Source of the DNA: an uncultured Porphyromonadaceae bacterium
Lineage (GTDB): Bacteria > Bacteroidota > Bacteroidia > Bacteroidales > Muribaculaceae
NCBI GenBank assembly: GCA_905193395.1
Contig: CAJJOO010000004.1
Span: 1 to 14,855, forward strand
DNA: 14,855 nt
Reading direction: 5' to 3'
The translations under genes and the position numbers were made by a program. Below, piece after piece: positions 7,101 through 14,328 of this stretch. Positions within the stretch are counted from its first letter, which is position 1. Each line of letters starts with the position of its first letter. Below the pieces are notes generated by a model. The model saw only the letters and a list, made by a program, of their open reading frames with translations. It made no database searches and was not told the origin of the DNA.

Positions 7101-8769
7101 CAACGCGCGCCTCTTCGGAACATTCAAGGACATTGACCTCGAAGGCGATGTCTTTGCCGAGGACCTCCGGATAAAAATCGACTTCACCAACACCTGGTAC
7201 ACCGCCACCGACTCAATCCACATCACCCCCGGTCTCATCAACCTGCGCGACATCACCATTGCCGACGTCAACGGCCACACCGCCAAACTGAACGGCTGGC
7301 TCCGGCACGACTATTTCCATTCGCCCGTATTCGATTTCAGGATTTCAGACGCCCACGACTTCCTCAGTTACAACGTCACCCCGGCACTCAACCCCGACTG
7401 GTACGGAACCGTCTACGGCAACGGCGGCGCCGAGGTGCGCGGACGTCCCGGCGTAATCAATATCGACGTGGACATGGCTACGGCGTCCCACTCCACCTTC
7501 ACCTTCGTCCTATCCGACCGTCTCGACGCCGAGCAATACTCGTTCATCACCTTCAACGACCGAACCGAAATAATCGAAAGTGAATCCCTGATTTCCATTG
7601 ACGACATTCCACTTGCCGTCAAGGAATACCAGGCCCGCCAGGCCGTGCTGGCCGAGGACGCTCCCTCGGACTATATAATGAACATCCGCATGGACATCAC
7701 CCAGGATGCCGAACTGATTATCGTGATGGATCCCGTGGGCGGCGACCGTATCCGTGCCTACGGTGCCGGCGACATGACCATGGCCTACGACTCGGCCGAC
7801 AATTCCCTGGAAATGCGCGGAACCTACACCCTGGAACGCGGCAATTACAATTTCACCCTCCAGGACATCATCATCAAGGACTTCACCATCGAGCCCGGCA
7901 GTTCAATCACCTTCAAGGGCGACCCGTACTCGGCCGAACTGAACCTGCGGGCCATCTACTCGCTCAACGCCAACCTCAGCGACCTCGACAAATCATTCAC
8001 CCAGGACCGCGACCTCAACCGCACCAATGTCCCCGTCCAGGCACTGCTGAACGTCACCGGCGACATGCGCCAGCCCGACATCACCTTCGACCTCCGCTTT
8101 CCCACCCTCACAAGCGACACCTACCGCAAGGTCCGCTCGATTATCTCAACCGAGGACATGATGAGCCGACAAATCATTTACCTACTGGCACTCAACCGCT
8201 TCTACACACCCGACTACATGGCCTCCACCACCAAGGGCAACGAAATCTTCTCGGTGGCCGCATCGACCATCACAAGCCAGATTTCAAACATGCTGGGTAA
8301 ACTGAGCGACAAATTCTCCATTGCTCCGAACCTGCGCAGCGACCGCGGCGATTTCAGCGACGTGGAATTCGACCTCGCCCTGTCGAGCCGTCTGCTCAAC
8401 AACCGCCTGCTGCTGAACGGCAACTTCGGCTATCGCGACAAATCCCTTAACACCAACCAGTTTATCGGCGATTTCGACATCGAATACCTCCTCACGCCGC
8501 GCGGCACCTGGCGTCTGCGCGCCTACAACCGATACAACGACCAGAACTACTATGTCCGCACCGCCCAGACCACTCAGGGCGTCGGCATCATGTTCCGCCG
8601 CGATTTCGACCGCATTTTCCCGCGCCGCAAACACCATAACACCGCACCTGCCGGCTCAGAAACCGAATCCCTGCACGCAGATTCCCTGCATACCGATTCC
8701 GTTCGCGCCGATTCGCTGCCCCTTCCCACCTCTGTCCCGGCCGACTCTGTGTCCACCTCAGGCCTCTGA
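4186..8769 (+). CDS. tamB: TamB-like translocation/assembly module (DUF490), inner-membrane anchored
   Basis: 1527 residues. One N-terminal membrane helix (about 9-29) after a basic start anchors the protein in the inner membrane; the rest should span the periplasm as a long beta-rich lipid-conduit of the AsmA/TamB (bridge-like) type. The segment after the helix, with LGTKVEIDAVAYHPFNAL, is typical of the start of Bacteroidetes family members. The TamB_C domain covers about 1080-1480, with GNYNFTLQDIIIKDFTIEPG followed by ITFKGDPYSAELNLRA (about 1219-1255), IIYLLALNRFY (about 1328-1338) and SSRLLNNRLLLNGNFGYRD (about 1400). The family takes part in outer-membrane biogenesis: phospholipid transport to the outer membrane, and in Proteobacteria work with TamA on autotransporters. 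No BamA/TamA homologue is in the window. Transcribed apart from the biotin genes, with its own candidate promoter. The last 34 residues are an odd Ser/Asp-rich repeat tail (separate entry). Confidence 0.92.
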   Translation: MSLFRKIVRAVIVTVLLLAVVIPSALYIVLSTPWAAEKMRSVAVTQLSALLGTKVEIDAVAYHPFNALSVSGISVNDDNGRRALEIARISARFEVINFLRSGRFDFDYIVIEAPSVHLSKATPDSPLNIADIIERLKPHDKNKPPTQFNLTVGTVVVRHGRLSFNVLSEPDSIPTFNPAHILVSDISLHAYIRNATPQEWDVDLETLSLHERSGLVVEDIAAACRISPERLELRSLDIKLPASHLALKPIRLDINGYGSIAETLRTRSVVIEPVGTAVLTPSDFSWLWKPLATHDEAFSGTFSADASGRRILLNRFDIGDGRNTRLEITGSVSGIGDPDSLEFNLLRLNARAEAAEAAGLAGRIDPRLQKILGRTGVVTVSGSGTGDINGARLDLSAGARGVSLAFNGTVTTPDRYRSISFDGHSRIGNLDLGYILGNPHLGKISANVDGSGSAGHGAVSARGQAEILEITLNGHHYNNITLSGEYDSAPRNLEARITSDDPALRSALDISLASDHNLTSLTASGTVDACDLAALGLAKSRPLNLRGSLDMQLNGTNADDAQGFINIAGLCLADTAGRTLDVGDISIDLDRTTDTDLLTVDSRYLDISARGHIVPSAIVADVTSLARTIVPDVIPAATDSVTGRNKFTLDLTLENAEHLCDFFSLPVTVIYPADISVALDAPDGTATMTFDAPYLQQGDKIIDQTVAAISADARSGKALFYATTHFPTKKGPMAATVGIRGADNTFKTKIDWTIERKIPLNGQINFNTTLDRSDSGSLCVYTGFTPGQINFGDNLWEISPSRIDWCDSTLTVDNFALTSGPQKIHINGRASASTADSLDVSLADISLAPIFETLEIDKALISGVATGTFTATSALSSVPVLTTDGLHVDSIGYNYCTLGNADVKAHWNNERKSFYLDADIVNPEGQHSRIYGDIFAVEGALDLNFEANHIKVGFMKPFMEAFTSDISGYVSGNARLFGTFKDIDLEGDVFAEDLRIKIDFTNTWYTATDSIHITPGLINLRDITIADVNGHTAKLNGWLRHDYFHSPVFDFRISDAHDFLSYNVTPALNPDWYGTVYGNGGAEVRGRPGVINIDVDMATASHSTFTFVLSDRLDAEQYSFITFNDRTEIIESESLISIDDIPLAVKEYQARQAVLAEDAPSDYIMNIRMDITQDAELIIVMDPVGGDRIRAYGAGDMTMAYDSADNSLEMRGTYTLERGNYNFTLQDIIIKDFTIEPGSSITFKGDPYSAELNLRAIYSLNANLSDLDKSFTQDRDLNRTNVPVQALLNVTGDMRQPDITFDLRFPTLTSDTYRKVRSIISTEDMMSRQIIYLLALNRFYTPDYMASTTKGNEIFSVAASTITSQISNMLGKLSDKFSIAPNLRSDRGDFSDVEFDLALSSRLLNNRLLLNGNFGYRDKSLNTNQFIGDFDIEYLLTPRGTWRLRAYNRYNDQNYYVRTAQTTQGVGIMFRRDFDRIFPRRKHHNTAPAGSETESLHADSLHTDSVRADSLPLPTSVPADSVSTSGL
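8665..8724 (+). repeat. Four degenerate 15-base tandem repeats in the 3' end of tamB
   Basis: Units begin at 8665, 8680, 8695 and 8710. Each starts GA(A/T)TC(C/G) and codes for a five-residue unit: ESLHA, DSLHT, DSVRA, DSLPL (residues 1494-1513), followed by a looser PADSVSTSGL end. The reading frame is preserved because the unit is five codons. The tail follows the TamB_C domain and the basic FPRRKHH stretch, and is predicted disordered. Confidence 0.7.
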
Positions 8770-8805
8770 TTTCTGTTAAAACAACATAAACATACACCCG
8801 CAAGG

Positions 8806-8836
8806 TTGCATTTATTTACCGGAAATACTAACTTTG
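8806..8836 (+). promoter_or_regulatory. Bacteroidetes-type promoter of nhaC
   Basis: A TTG at 8806-8808 (-33 element) is followed after 20 bases by TAACTTTG at 8829-8836, an exact TAnnTTTG -7 element. The spacing fits the 19-21 bases known for Bacteroides promoters. The start of transcription should be around 8841-8845, giving a leader of about 45-50 bases before the TTG at 8891. It lies in the 121-base gap after tamB, so nhaC has its own promoter. Confidence 0.75.
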
Positions 8837-8890
8837 CGGCAATTTTATACGCAACTATCATTTTCCAATCATTTTTTCCATAGGTCAAGG

Positions 8891-10339
8891 TTGAATACTC
8901 TCAATTCCCTCGTTCCGCGCGTGGCCAAGACGCCGCCGCTGTGGCTTTCGCTCATCCCTGTCGGAGCACTGCTTATCACCTTCATTCTCATAATCGTGTT
9001 CCTCGGGCCAAACGCCATTTCCGACTATTCGCAAATCACCCTTCTTGGTTCGGCAGCCCTGGCCGCCGCTCTGTCCATATATTGCGGCAGCATGTCGCGA
9101 CGAAGCCTCGCCGTGGGTCTGCGACGCAGTGCCACTCAGATTCTCCCCGCCGTTCCCATGCTGATTTGTATCGGCGCCCTGGCCACTACCTGGATGATGT
9201 CGGGCGTCGTGCCGACACTCATTGACTACGGTCTGCGGCTGCTGAACCCCCACTGGTTTCCCGTGACCGTATGCGCCGTATGCGCCGTCGTTTCCGTGCT
9301 TACGGGCAGTTCATGGTCCACGATCGCCACCATCGGCGTCGCCTTCATGGGAATCGGCTCGGTGATGGGTTACAGCGAGGGCTGGATTGCCGGCGCAATC
9401 ATCTCAGGCGCATATTTCGGCGACAAGGTCTCGCCTCTGAGCGACACCACTGTCGTGGCAGCCTCAACCTGCGGCGTCGACCTTTTCAGCCACATCCGAT
9501 ATATGATGTTCACCACTGTTCCGGCAATGTCGGTGGCACTCCTGGTCTTCGGCATCAAGGGCCTGACCTCCGATGCCTCGGCCGTGGTCAATTCTGTCGA
9601 CATCATATCAAGCCTCGAATCGACATTCGCCATCACTCCCTGGACCCTCGTGATTCCCGCGATAACCCTCCTGATGATTGCCCTGAAAGTACGCACAATC
9701 ATTGTACTGGCCACAAGCGCCCTTATGGGAGCCGTCGGAATCTTCATCTTCCAGCCCGGAATCGAACTCGACTTTCCCGCCCTTGTCTCGTCGGTCTGGA
9801 ACGGTTACGCTTCCTCCTCGGGCAATGAAACCTTCGACGCCCTGGCCTCCACAGGCGGCATATGGGGCATGATGCCGGTCGTATTCCTGGTTCTCAGCGC
9901 ACTGACTTTCGGCTGGATGCTCATTTCCACCGGCATGCTCAATTCAATCAGCGACGCCCTCACAGGCCGCCTGCGCCGCCGTCCCTCTGTGGTGGCCTCC
10001 ACCCTTTCGGCCGGCGTGGTACTCAATTCATGCACCGCCGACCAGTATCTCTCGCTGATTCTCGACGGCAACATGTTCCGCAAGGCTTTCCGTCGCACGG
10101 GTATGAACAACCTGGTCCTGAGCCGCACTATCGAGGACGGCGTATCGGTCACCTCGCCCCTGATTCCGTGGAGTTCATGCGGCGTCACGCAGTCCACAGT
10201 GCTCGGCGTGGCCACGCTGTCATATCTGCCTTTCTGCGTGTTCAACTACCTCACGCCCGTGACATCAATGATTGTGATTCTGATTAATTTCCGCATCAAG
10301 CATCACGTGAGCGCCGTGCTTAAAACAAGACCCGCGTAA
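8891..10339 (+). CDS. nhaC: Na+/H+ antiporter, NhaC family
   Basis: 482 residues from the TTG at 8891, the usual size for NhaC. An inner-membrane antiporter that expels Na+ (or exchanges other solutes, as in malate-lactate relatives) against H+. Roughly ten or more hydrophobic segments are visible, the first at about 17-38. Family motifs: GSSWSTIATIGVAFMGIG (139-156), GAYFGDKVSPLSDTT (173-187), CTADQYLSLIL (381-391), SRTIEDGVSVTSPLIPW (411-427) and LSYLPFCVFNYLTP (443-456). The frame stays open upstream to a TTG at 8834, but that codon lies inside the -7 promoter element and would not be transcribed, so the next in-frame candidate, TTG 8891, is preferred; GTG 8921 is a shorter alternative that still keeps the first membrane segment. 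There is no in-frame ATG before residue 68, well past the first membrane segment. The 3' end overlaps the convergent PAP2 gene by 20 bases. Confidence 0.93.
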   Translation: MNTLNSLVPRVAKTPPLWLSLIPVGALLITFILIIVFLGPNAISDYSQITLLGSAALAAALSIYCGSMSRRSLAVGLRRSATQILPAVPMLICIGALATTWMMSGVVPTLIDYGLRLLNPHWFPVTVCAVCAVVSVLTGSSWSTIATIGVAFMGIGSVMGYSEGWIAGAIISGAYFGDKVSPLSDTTVVAASTCGVDLFSHIRYMMFTTVPAMSVALLVFGIKGLTSDASAVVNSVDIISSLESTFAITPWTLVIPAITLLMIALKVRTIIVLATSALMGAVGIFIFQPGIELDFPALVSSVWNGYASSSGNETFDALASTGGIWGMMPVVFLVLSALTFGWMLISTGMLNSISDALTGRLRRRPSVVASTLSAGVVLNSCTADQYLSLILDGNMFRKAFRRTGMNNLVLSRTIEDGVSVTSPLIPWSSCGVTQSTVLGVATLSYLPFCVFNYLTPVTSMIVILINFRIKHHVSAVLKTRPA

Positions 10340-11273
10340 AGATTCCCACGCCAAGCGACGACACAGCCCGGCGCAAGGCCCAGTAATGATAACCGCCCTC
10401 GGCGCCAAGCGCGAATCCGGGCGTAACCATCCACGAAAAACCGCCCGTCATGTCGAATGTGAACGACACCGACGGGTGGCTTGCTTTTTGTCCGTGGGAC
10501 ACGTGGTTGCACAGGAAACCGGCATAGGCGCGGCTCTCAAAGCCCCAGCGCCCGTCGCCCACCGGCGCATAATAAACGGCACCGGCCGCTGCACCTGCCC
10601 CGCCCATCATGGCGCGGAAAACATTCTCGGCATCGAACAGAGGCATCGACCGCACGTTCAGCGCCACCGAAGCGCCCCAGTGCTCGGCCAGGGGCATCGT
10701 TCCGCGAATCGCCGTGTTGATGCCCGTGCGCCCGTGAAGTCCCGGCGCGCCGCCGCAAAACGGAAACAGCGCCTCGGTGGTCACGTCCATCGCCGGCAAG
10801 AAATCATTGGCCGCCGACGGCAGCGGACGGTAGGACGAAGGATATATCAACCGCCCCAGCAGGTAGCCGACTTCGGTCGACAGCAGGCCGACCATGGCGC
10901 CGCCGAGCACGTCTTTCGGATAGTGCCGCCCGCTGAAGGTGCGCTGCATGCCCACGGCGTCGGCAACGGCATGTGCGCCCATCGCCCACCATCCGGATTT
11001 GGCATATAGTTCGTGTCCGGCAATCGACATCAAGTTGAAAGCCCACGAGGCATGGCGCGAAGGCCACGAATCGCTACCGCTGCCGTCGGGCCGCGCAGAA
11101 TGTACCGATGCCTTCAGTATTTCGGTGATACCGGCATTGATTACTATCGACGTACCGATACGTACCGCATATGGAGCCGCCTTGGCATCGAACGATGTGC
11201 TGTCGGCTTCGGCTGCCGAAACCGTCGGCAGCATTGCCGCCGCCATGATTATTGTCGCAAATATTCTTTTCAT
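10320..11273 (-). CDS. PAP2-family phosphatase with C-terminal barrel-like domain, exported
   Basis: 317 residues with a signal peptide (MKRIF, then a hydrophobic run to about 20, cleavage probably after TVSA). The PAP2 (acid phosphatase/vanadium haloperoxidase) triad is visible: KASVHSARP (Lys54, Arg61, Pro62), WPSRHAS (Ser72, His74; Arg73 replaces the usual Gly of PSGH) and RTFSGRHYPKD (Arg111, His117, Asp121). Residues from about 160 to 317 are not PAP2: alternating polar/aromatic short strands, many Gly, and a final IFTRVLF ending in Phe, as in outer-membrane barrel proteins. Likely substrates for this class are undecaprenyl pyrophosphate, lipid A phosphates or phosphatidylglycerol phosphate; none can be chosen. 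It follows the GH3 fusion gene by 21 A-rich bases containing AAGG, so the two are probably cotranscribed. Its stop lies inside the 3' end of nhaC. Confidence 0.85.
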   Translation of the reverse strand: MKRIFATIIMAAAMLPTVSAAEADSTSFDAKAAPYAVRIGTSIVINAGITEILKASVHSARPDGSGSDSWPSRHASWAFNLMSIAGHELYAKSGWWAMGAHAVADAVGMQRTFSGRHYPKDVLGGAMVGLLSTEVGYLLGRLIYPSSYRPLPSAANDFLPAMDVTTEALFPFCGGAPGLHGRTGINTAIRGTMPLAEHWGASVALNVRSMPLFDAENVFRAMMGGAGAAAGAVYYAPVGDGRWGFESRAYAGFLCNHVSHGQKASHPSVSFTFDMTGGFSWMVTPGFALGAEGGYHYWALRRAVSSLGVGIFTRVLF

Positions 11274-11294
11274 CTTTTTTACCTTGGTTTTTTG

Positions 11295-14255
11295 TCAGTC
11301 GCGCAGCGCCTTGTAGACCTGACGGAACAGTTCAGGCCGGATATTGGCGTTGTTGAAGGCCGCGTTGTCGCGCGTGGGATTAACGCGGTTGTTCAGGAAT
11401 ATGAATATAAGGTCTTGGTCCGGGTCGACCCAGAACACTGTTCCCGTGAAGCCGAGATGGCCGTATACGTTCGCGCCTGCCTCGTCGCAGGTGGGCGAAT
11501 AGTCGGGGTTATCCTTGTCGGGCTTGTCGAAACCCAGGCCGCGGCGACATGTCGGACTCTTCGATTCTGTGAACAGACGCACGGTGTTTTCGCTCAGCAC
11601 GCGGCGACTGCCGTAGGTGCCGCCTTCCAGCCACATCTGGCACAGTTTGGCCAGATCGCCGGCCGAGGCGAATACGCCGGCATTGCCGGATACGCCGCCC
11701 AGCATAGCGGCGGTCTCGTCGTGCACATAGCCGCGGATCAACTGCTTGCGCAGGTAGGTGTCTTTTTCAGTGGGCGCGATTTCGCTCTGCTCATGGCACA
11801 GCGTCGGGCGGTAGCAGGCCCCGTAGGCACCCAAGGGCGCCCAGATGCTGTCGGTCACGAAGCGGTCGTGAGGAATTCCCGTGACACGCTGTTCCATATC
11901 CATCAGCAGGCAGAAATTCAGGCATGAATAGTTGTAGCGGCGGTTCTTGCGCAGGGGAATGTTGTAAATTCGGCCCATGATGGTGTCGAAGGCAGCCTGC
12001 CCTACCCACATGCCGCTTGCGGCTTCGTAGGGAGTGGAATCGCTGCGCACGGCGCTCACGATGTCGCTGCGCACGCGGCCCGAGGCAGGCCCCCATGCAC
12101 CTTCCATGATGCGGACGGTGTGGCCGGCGTCGCGGCGGGGCGATATGAGCCGTCCGCTGTATGTGGCCGTGTCAATCATCACGTCGAACATGTTCAGCGA
12201 TGCGGGCATGCCGCTTTCGTGATACAGCAGTTGACGCACGGTGATGGAATCCTTGGCCGTGCCGCGCAGGCCGGGAATATATGTGGCCGCGGGGGCGTCG
12301 AGGTCCACCAGACCGAGGTCGTAGGCTTTCATCACGCTGGGCAGCGTTCCGGTGGCCTTCGACACGGAGGCCAGGTCGTAGACGGTGGAAAGTGTCACAG
12401 GCTCGCCGCCCTTTGTCGTCATGCCGTAGGCGCGTTCCAGCACCACATTGCCGTTGCGTGCCACCAGCAACTGACAGCCGGGGAAGGCGCCCGCGGCAAT
12501 TGCTCGGCCGATGATGCTGTCGACCGAGTCGCTCAGGGCGGGATCTATGCCTTCGGCCGCAAGGGGCGCATAGCCCAGGCGGCTTTTGGCAATCTTCACG
12601 CCTGTACCGATTTTCGCCACGCCGGGCAGATTCACAGGCAGCGTACCGCTCACGTTGATTCCTCCGAAAACGGCCATAGCGGCCGCGGCGCGCATCTCGG
12701 GCAGGTTGTCATAGCCCAGAATCACGGCCTGCGTCTTTTCCAGCGCCTTCTTGAATTTGCTCATCTTGTAGGGCGTCATCATGAACACGCCAACCAGATG
12801 CGGCATGTCGGCCAACTGGCCGTAGGTGTGGCGACACTGGGCGTTGTCGCCGTAAACGACGGCAATCACCACGTCGTGCTTGCCGATGGCCTCGACCTGC
12901 GCGGCGCTCAGATGGTTGTCGGGCGCGGCATACACGTCCACACGGGCATAGCGGCGGCAGATGTCGGCAAAATTGTTGTCGGCCACATCGCCTATGTTCA
13001 CCACAGCGATGCTGCGGCTGTCGAGATTGCCCAGGGGCAGCAGGTCGCCGCGGTTCCACAGGGCAGTCATCGATGCCGCGGCCAGGCGTGACATCAGCGC
13101 CTCACATTCGGGTGTGTGGAGGCTGTCGGTTATGCCTTCCGGCTCGATGGGGCGATATTCGTTCAGCCCGAGGGCGTATTTGTAACTGAGTATTCGCTTG
13201 CAATGTTCCTCGATTTCGGCACGGCTTATGCGGCCCGAGGCCACTGCCTGCATTATCAGGTCTATGTCCTCCATGGGCGTGCGCGACGATTCCAGCACGT
13301 CGGCTCCGGCCCAGGCGGCCTCGACCGCCGGGTTTGTGTTCTTGTACTCGGCTCCCTTCATGCTCAGGGCGTCGGTATGTATCAGTCCGCGGAATCCCAT
13401 GCGGCCGCGCAGCAGGTCGGTGGTGATTTTCCGCGACAGCGTGGCGGGACGGCCCGAGGGGTCGAGGGCCGGAACCACGATATGGCCCGTCATGATGCCC
13501 GAAAGGCCGTTTTCAATAAATCCGACATAGGGCAGCAGGTCTACCTGCTCCATCACCTCGGCAGAATGTTTCACCACGGTCTGCTGTTTGTGCGAGTCGG
13601 TGGACGTGTCGCCGTGGCCGGGAAAATGCTTGCCCACGGCCTGCACTCCGGCGGCTTCGAGTCCGCGCGAGAAGGCGGTGCCGAGTGCCTGGACACGGGC
13701 CGGATCCTCGCCGAATGAACGGTAGCCTATCACGGGATTGTTGGGATTGGAATTCACGTCCAGCACCGGAGCATAGTCCACATGGTGGCCCACAAGACGC
13801 ATCTGACGGCCCACTTCGCGACCGTATTCATACATCAGCGCGGTGTCACCCATGGCTCCGAGCGCCATGTTGCAGGGGAATTTCTGCGTGTCGGCTATTC
13901 GCATCGCAAGGCCCCATTCGCCGTCGAAAGTCATCATCAGCGGCACCTTGGATATGGACTGGGCATAGTTGGCCATCTCGATATACTGCGGCAGCGTGGC
14001 AGAGGTGAACAGAAGGCCTCCGACGCCGTTGGTCTGCACATAGCGGCGCAGCAGTGCCTTGGTTTTCTCGCCCTGGGCAGGTATCACTTTCGGAAAAACC
14101 ATCTGGGCCACGCGCTGGCGTTCGGTCAGTGTGTTATATACGGAATCAACCCAGCGGCGACATTCCGGCGATTCGGCACGTTCCATGATTCCCTGTGCGC
14201 CGGCCGACGTTACAAACGCCAGCGTCAGCGCCACGACAGTTGTTTTTTTCAGCAT
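11295..14255 (-). CDS. Exported NagZ-like GH3 glycosidase fused to a beta-lactamase-family serine hydrolase
   Basis: 986 residues. Signal peptide MLKKTTVV... with cleavage likely after SAGA (20), so periplasmic. Residues about 32-365 are a GH3 N-terminal domain of the beta-N-acetylhexosaminidase (NagZ) kind: KHFPGHGDTSTDSH (209-222) carries the Asp220-His222 acid/base dyad special to NagZ, and IHTDALSM holds the likely nucleophile Asp295. About 392-560 is a GH3 C-terminal-like domain (GGINVSGTLPVN, 531-542). About 574-975 is a class C beta-lactamase-like serine hydrolase: SVSK (Ser630, Lys633), Tyr776 in YNYSCLNF, and HLGFTGT (933-939) in place of KTG. NagZ removes GlcNAc from peptidoglycan fragments; the second domain may be an amidase, esterase or peptidase. 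The 73-base gap before it shows no TAnnTTTG element, suggesting read-through from the nucleotidase gene; PAP2 follows after 21 bases. Confidence 0.92.
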   Translation of the reverse strand: MLKKTTVVALTLAFVTSAGAQGIMERAESPECRRWVDSVYNTLTERQRVAQMVFPKVIPAQGEKTKALLRRYVQTNGVGGLLFTSATLPQYIEMANYAQSISKVPLMMTFDGEWGLAMRIADTQKFPCNMALGAMGDTALMYEYGREVGRQMRLVGHHVDYAPVLDVNSNPNNPVIGYRSFGEDPARVQALGTAFSRGLEAAGVQAVGKHFPGHGDTSTDSHKQQTVVKHSAEVMEQVDLLPYVGFIENGLSGIMTGHIVVPALDPSGRPATLSRKITTDLLRGRMGFRGLIHTDALSMKGAEYKNTNPAVEAAWAGADVLESSRTPMEDIDLIMQAVASGRISRAEIEEHCKRILSYKYALGLNEYRPIEPEGITDSLHTPECEALMSRLAAASMTALWNRGDLLPLGNLDSRSIAVVNIGDVADNNFADICRRYARVDVYAAPDNHLSAAQVEAIGKHDVVIAVVYGDNAQCRHTYGQLADMPHLVGVFMMTPYKMSKFKKALEKTQAVILGYDNLPEMRAAAAMAVFGGINVSGTLPVNLPGVAKIGTGVKIAKSRLGYAPLAAEGIDPALSDSVDSIIGRAIAAGAFPGCQLLVARNGNVVLERAYGMTTKGGEPVTLSTVYDLASVSKATGTLPSVMKAYDLGLVDLDAPAATYIPGLRGTAKDSITVRQLLYHESGMPASLNMFDVMIDTATYSGRLISPRRDAGHTVRIMEGAWGPASGRVRSDIVSAVRSDSTPYEAASGMWVGQAAFDTIMGRIYNIPLRKNRRYNYSCLNFCLLMDMEQRVTGIPHDRFVTDSIWAPLGAYGACYRPTLCHEQSEIAPTEKDTYLRKQLIRGYVHDETAAMLGGVSGNAGVFASAGDLAKLCQMWLEGGTYGSRRVLSENTVRLFTESKSPTCRRGLGFDKPDKDNPDYSPTCDEAGANVYGHLGFTGTVFWVDPDQDLIFIFLNNRVNPTRDNAAFNNANIRPELFRQVYKALRD

Positions 14256-14328
14256 CTTGTGATTAATGGTATGGATTTATCAGGTATAGTGTGTTATTTT
14301 CTTGTTTTTCATGCACGTTACATGGGCG

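Noticed and set aside
8834..8890. Extended N-terminus of NhaC from TTG 8834
   Set aside because: The codon is inside the -7 promoter element, so it would not be in the transcript made from that promoter.
12120..13091. 323-codon open frame on the + strand opposite the GH3 fusion gene
   Set aside because: It is antisense to well-matched GH3 and serine-hydrolase motifs, shows no family resemblance, and long antisense frames are expected in GC-rich coding DNA. The same holds for the + strand frames at 11013-11927 and 13116-13718.
14298..14322. Inverted repeat with CATG at both ends between the nucleotidase and GH3 genes
   Set aside because: CATG is self-complementary by itself and the bases between the two copies do not pair well; likely chance.
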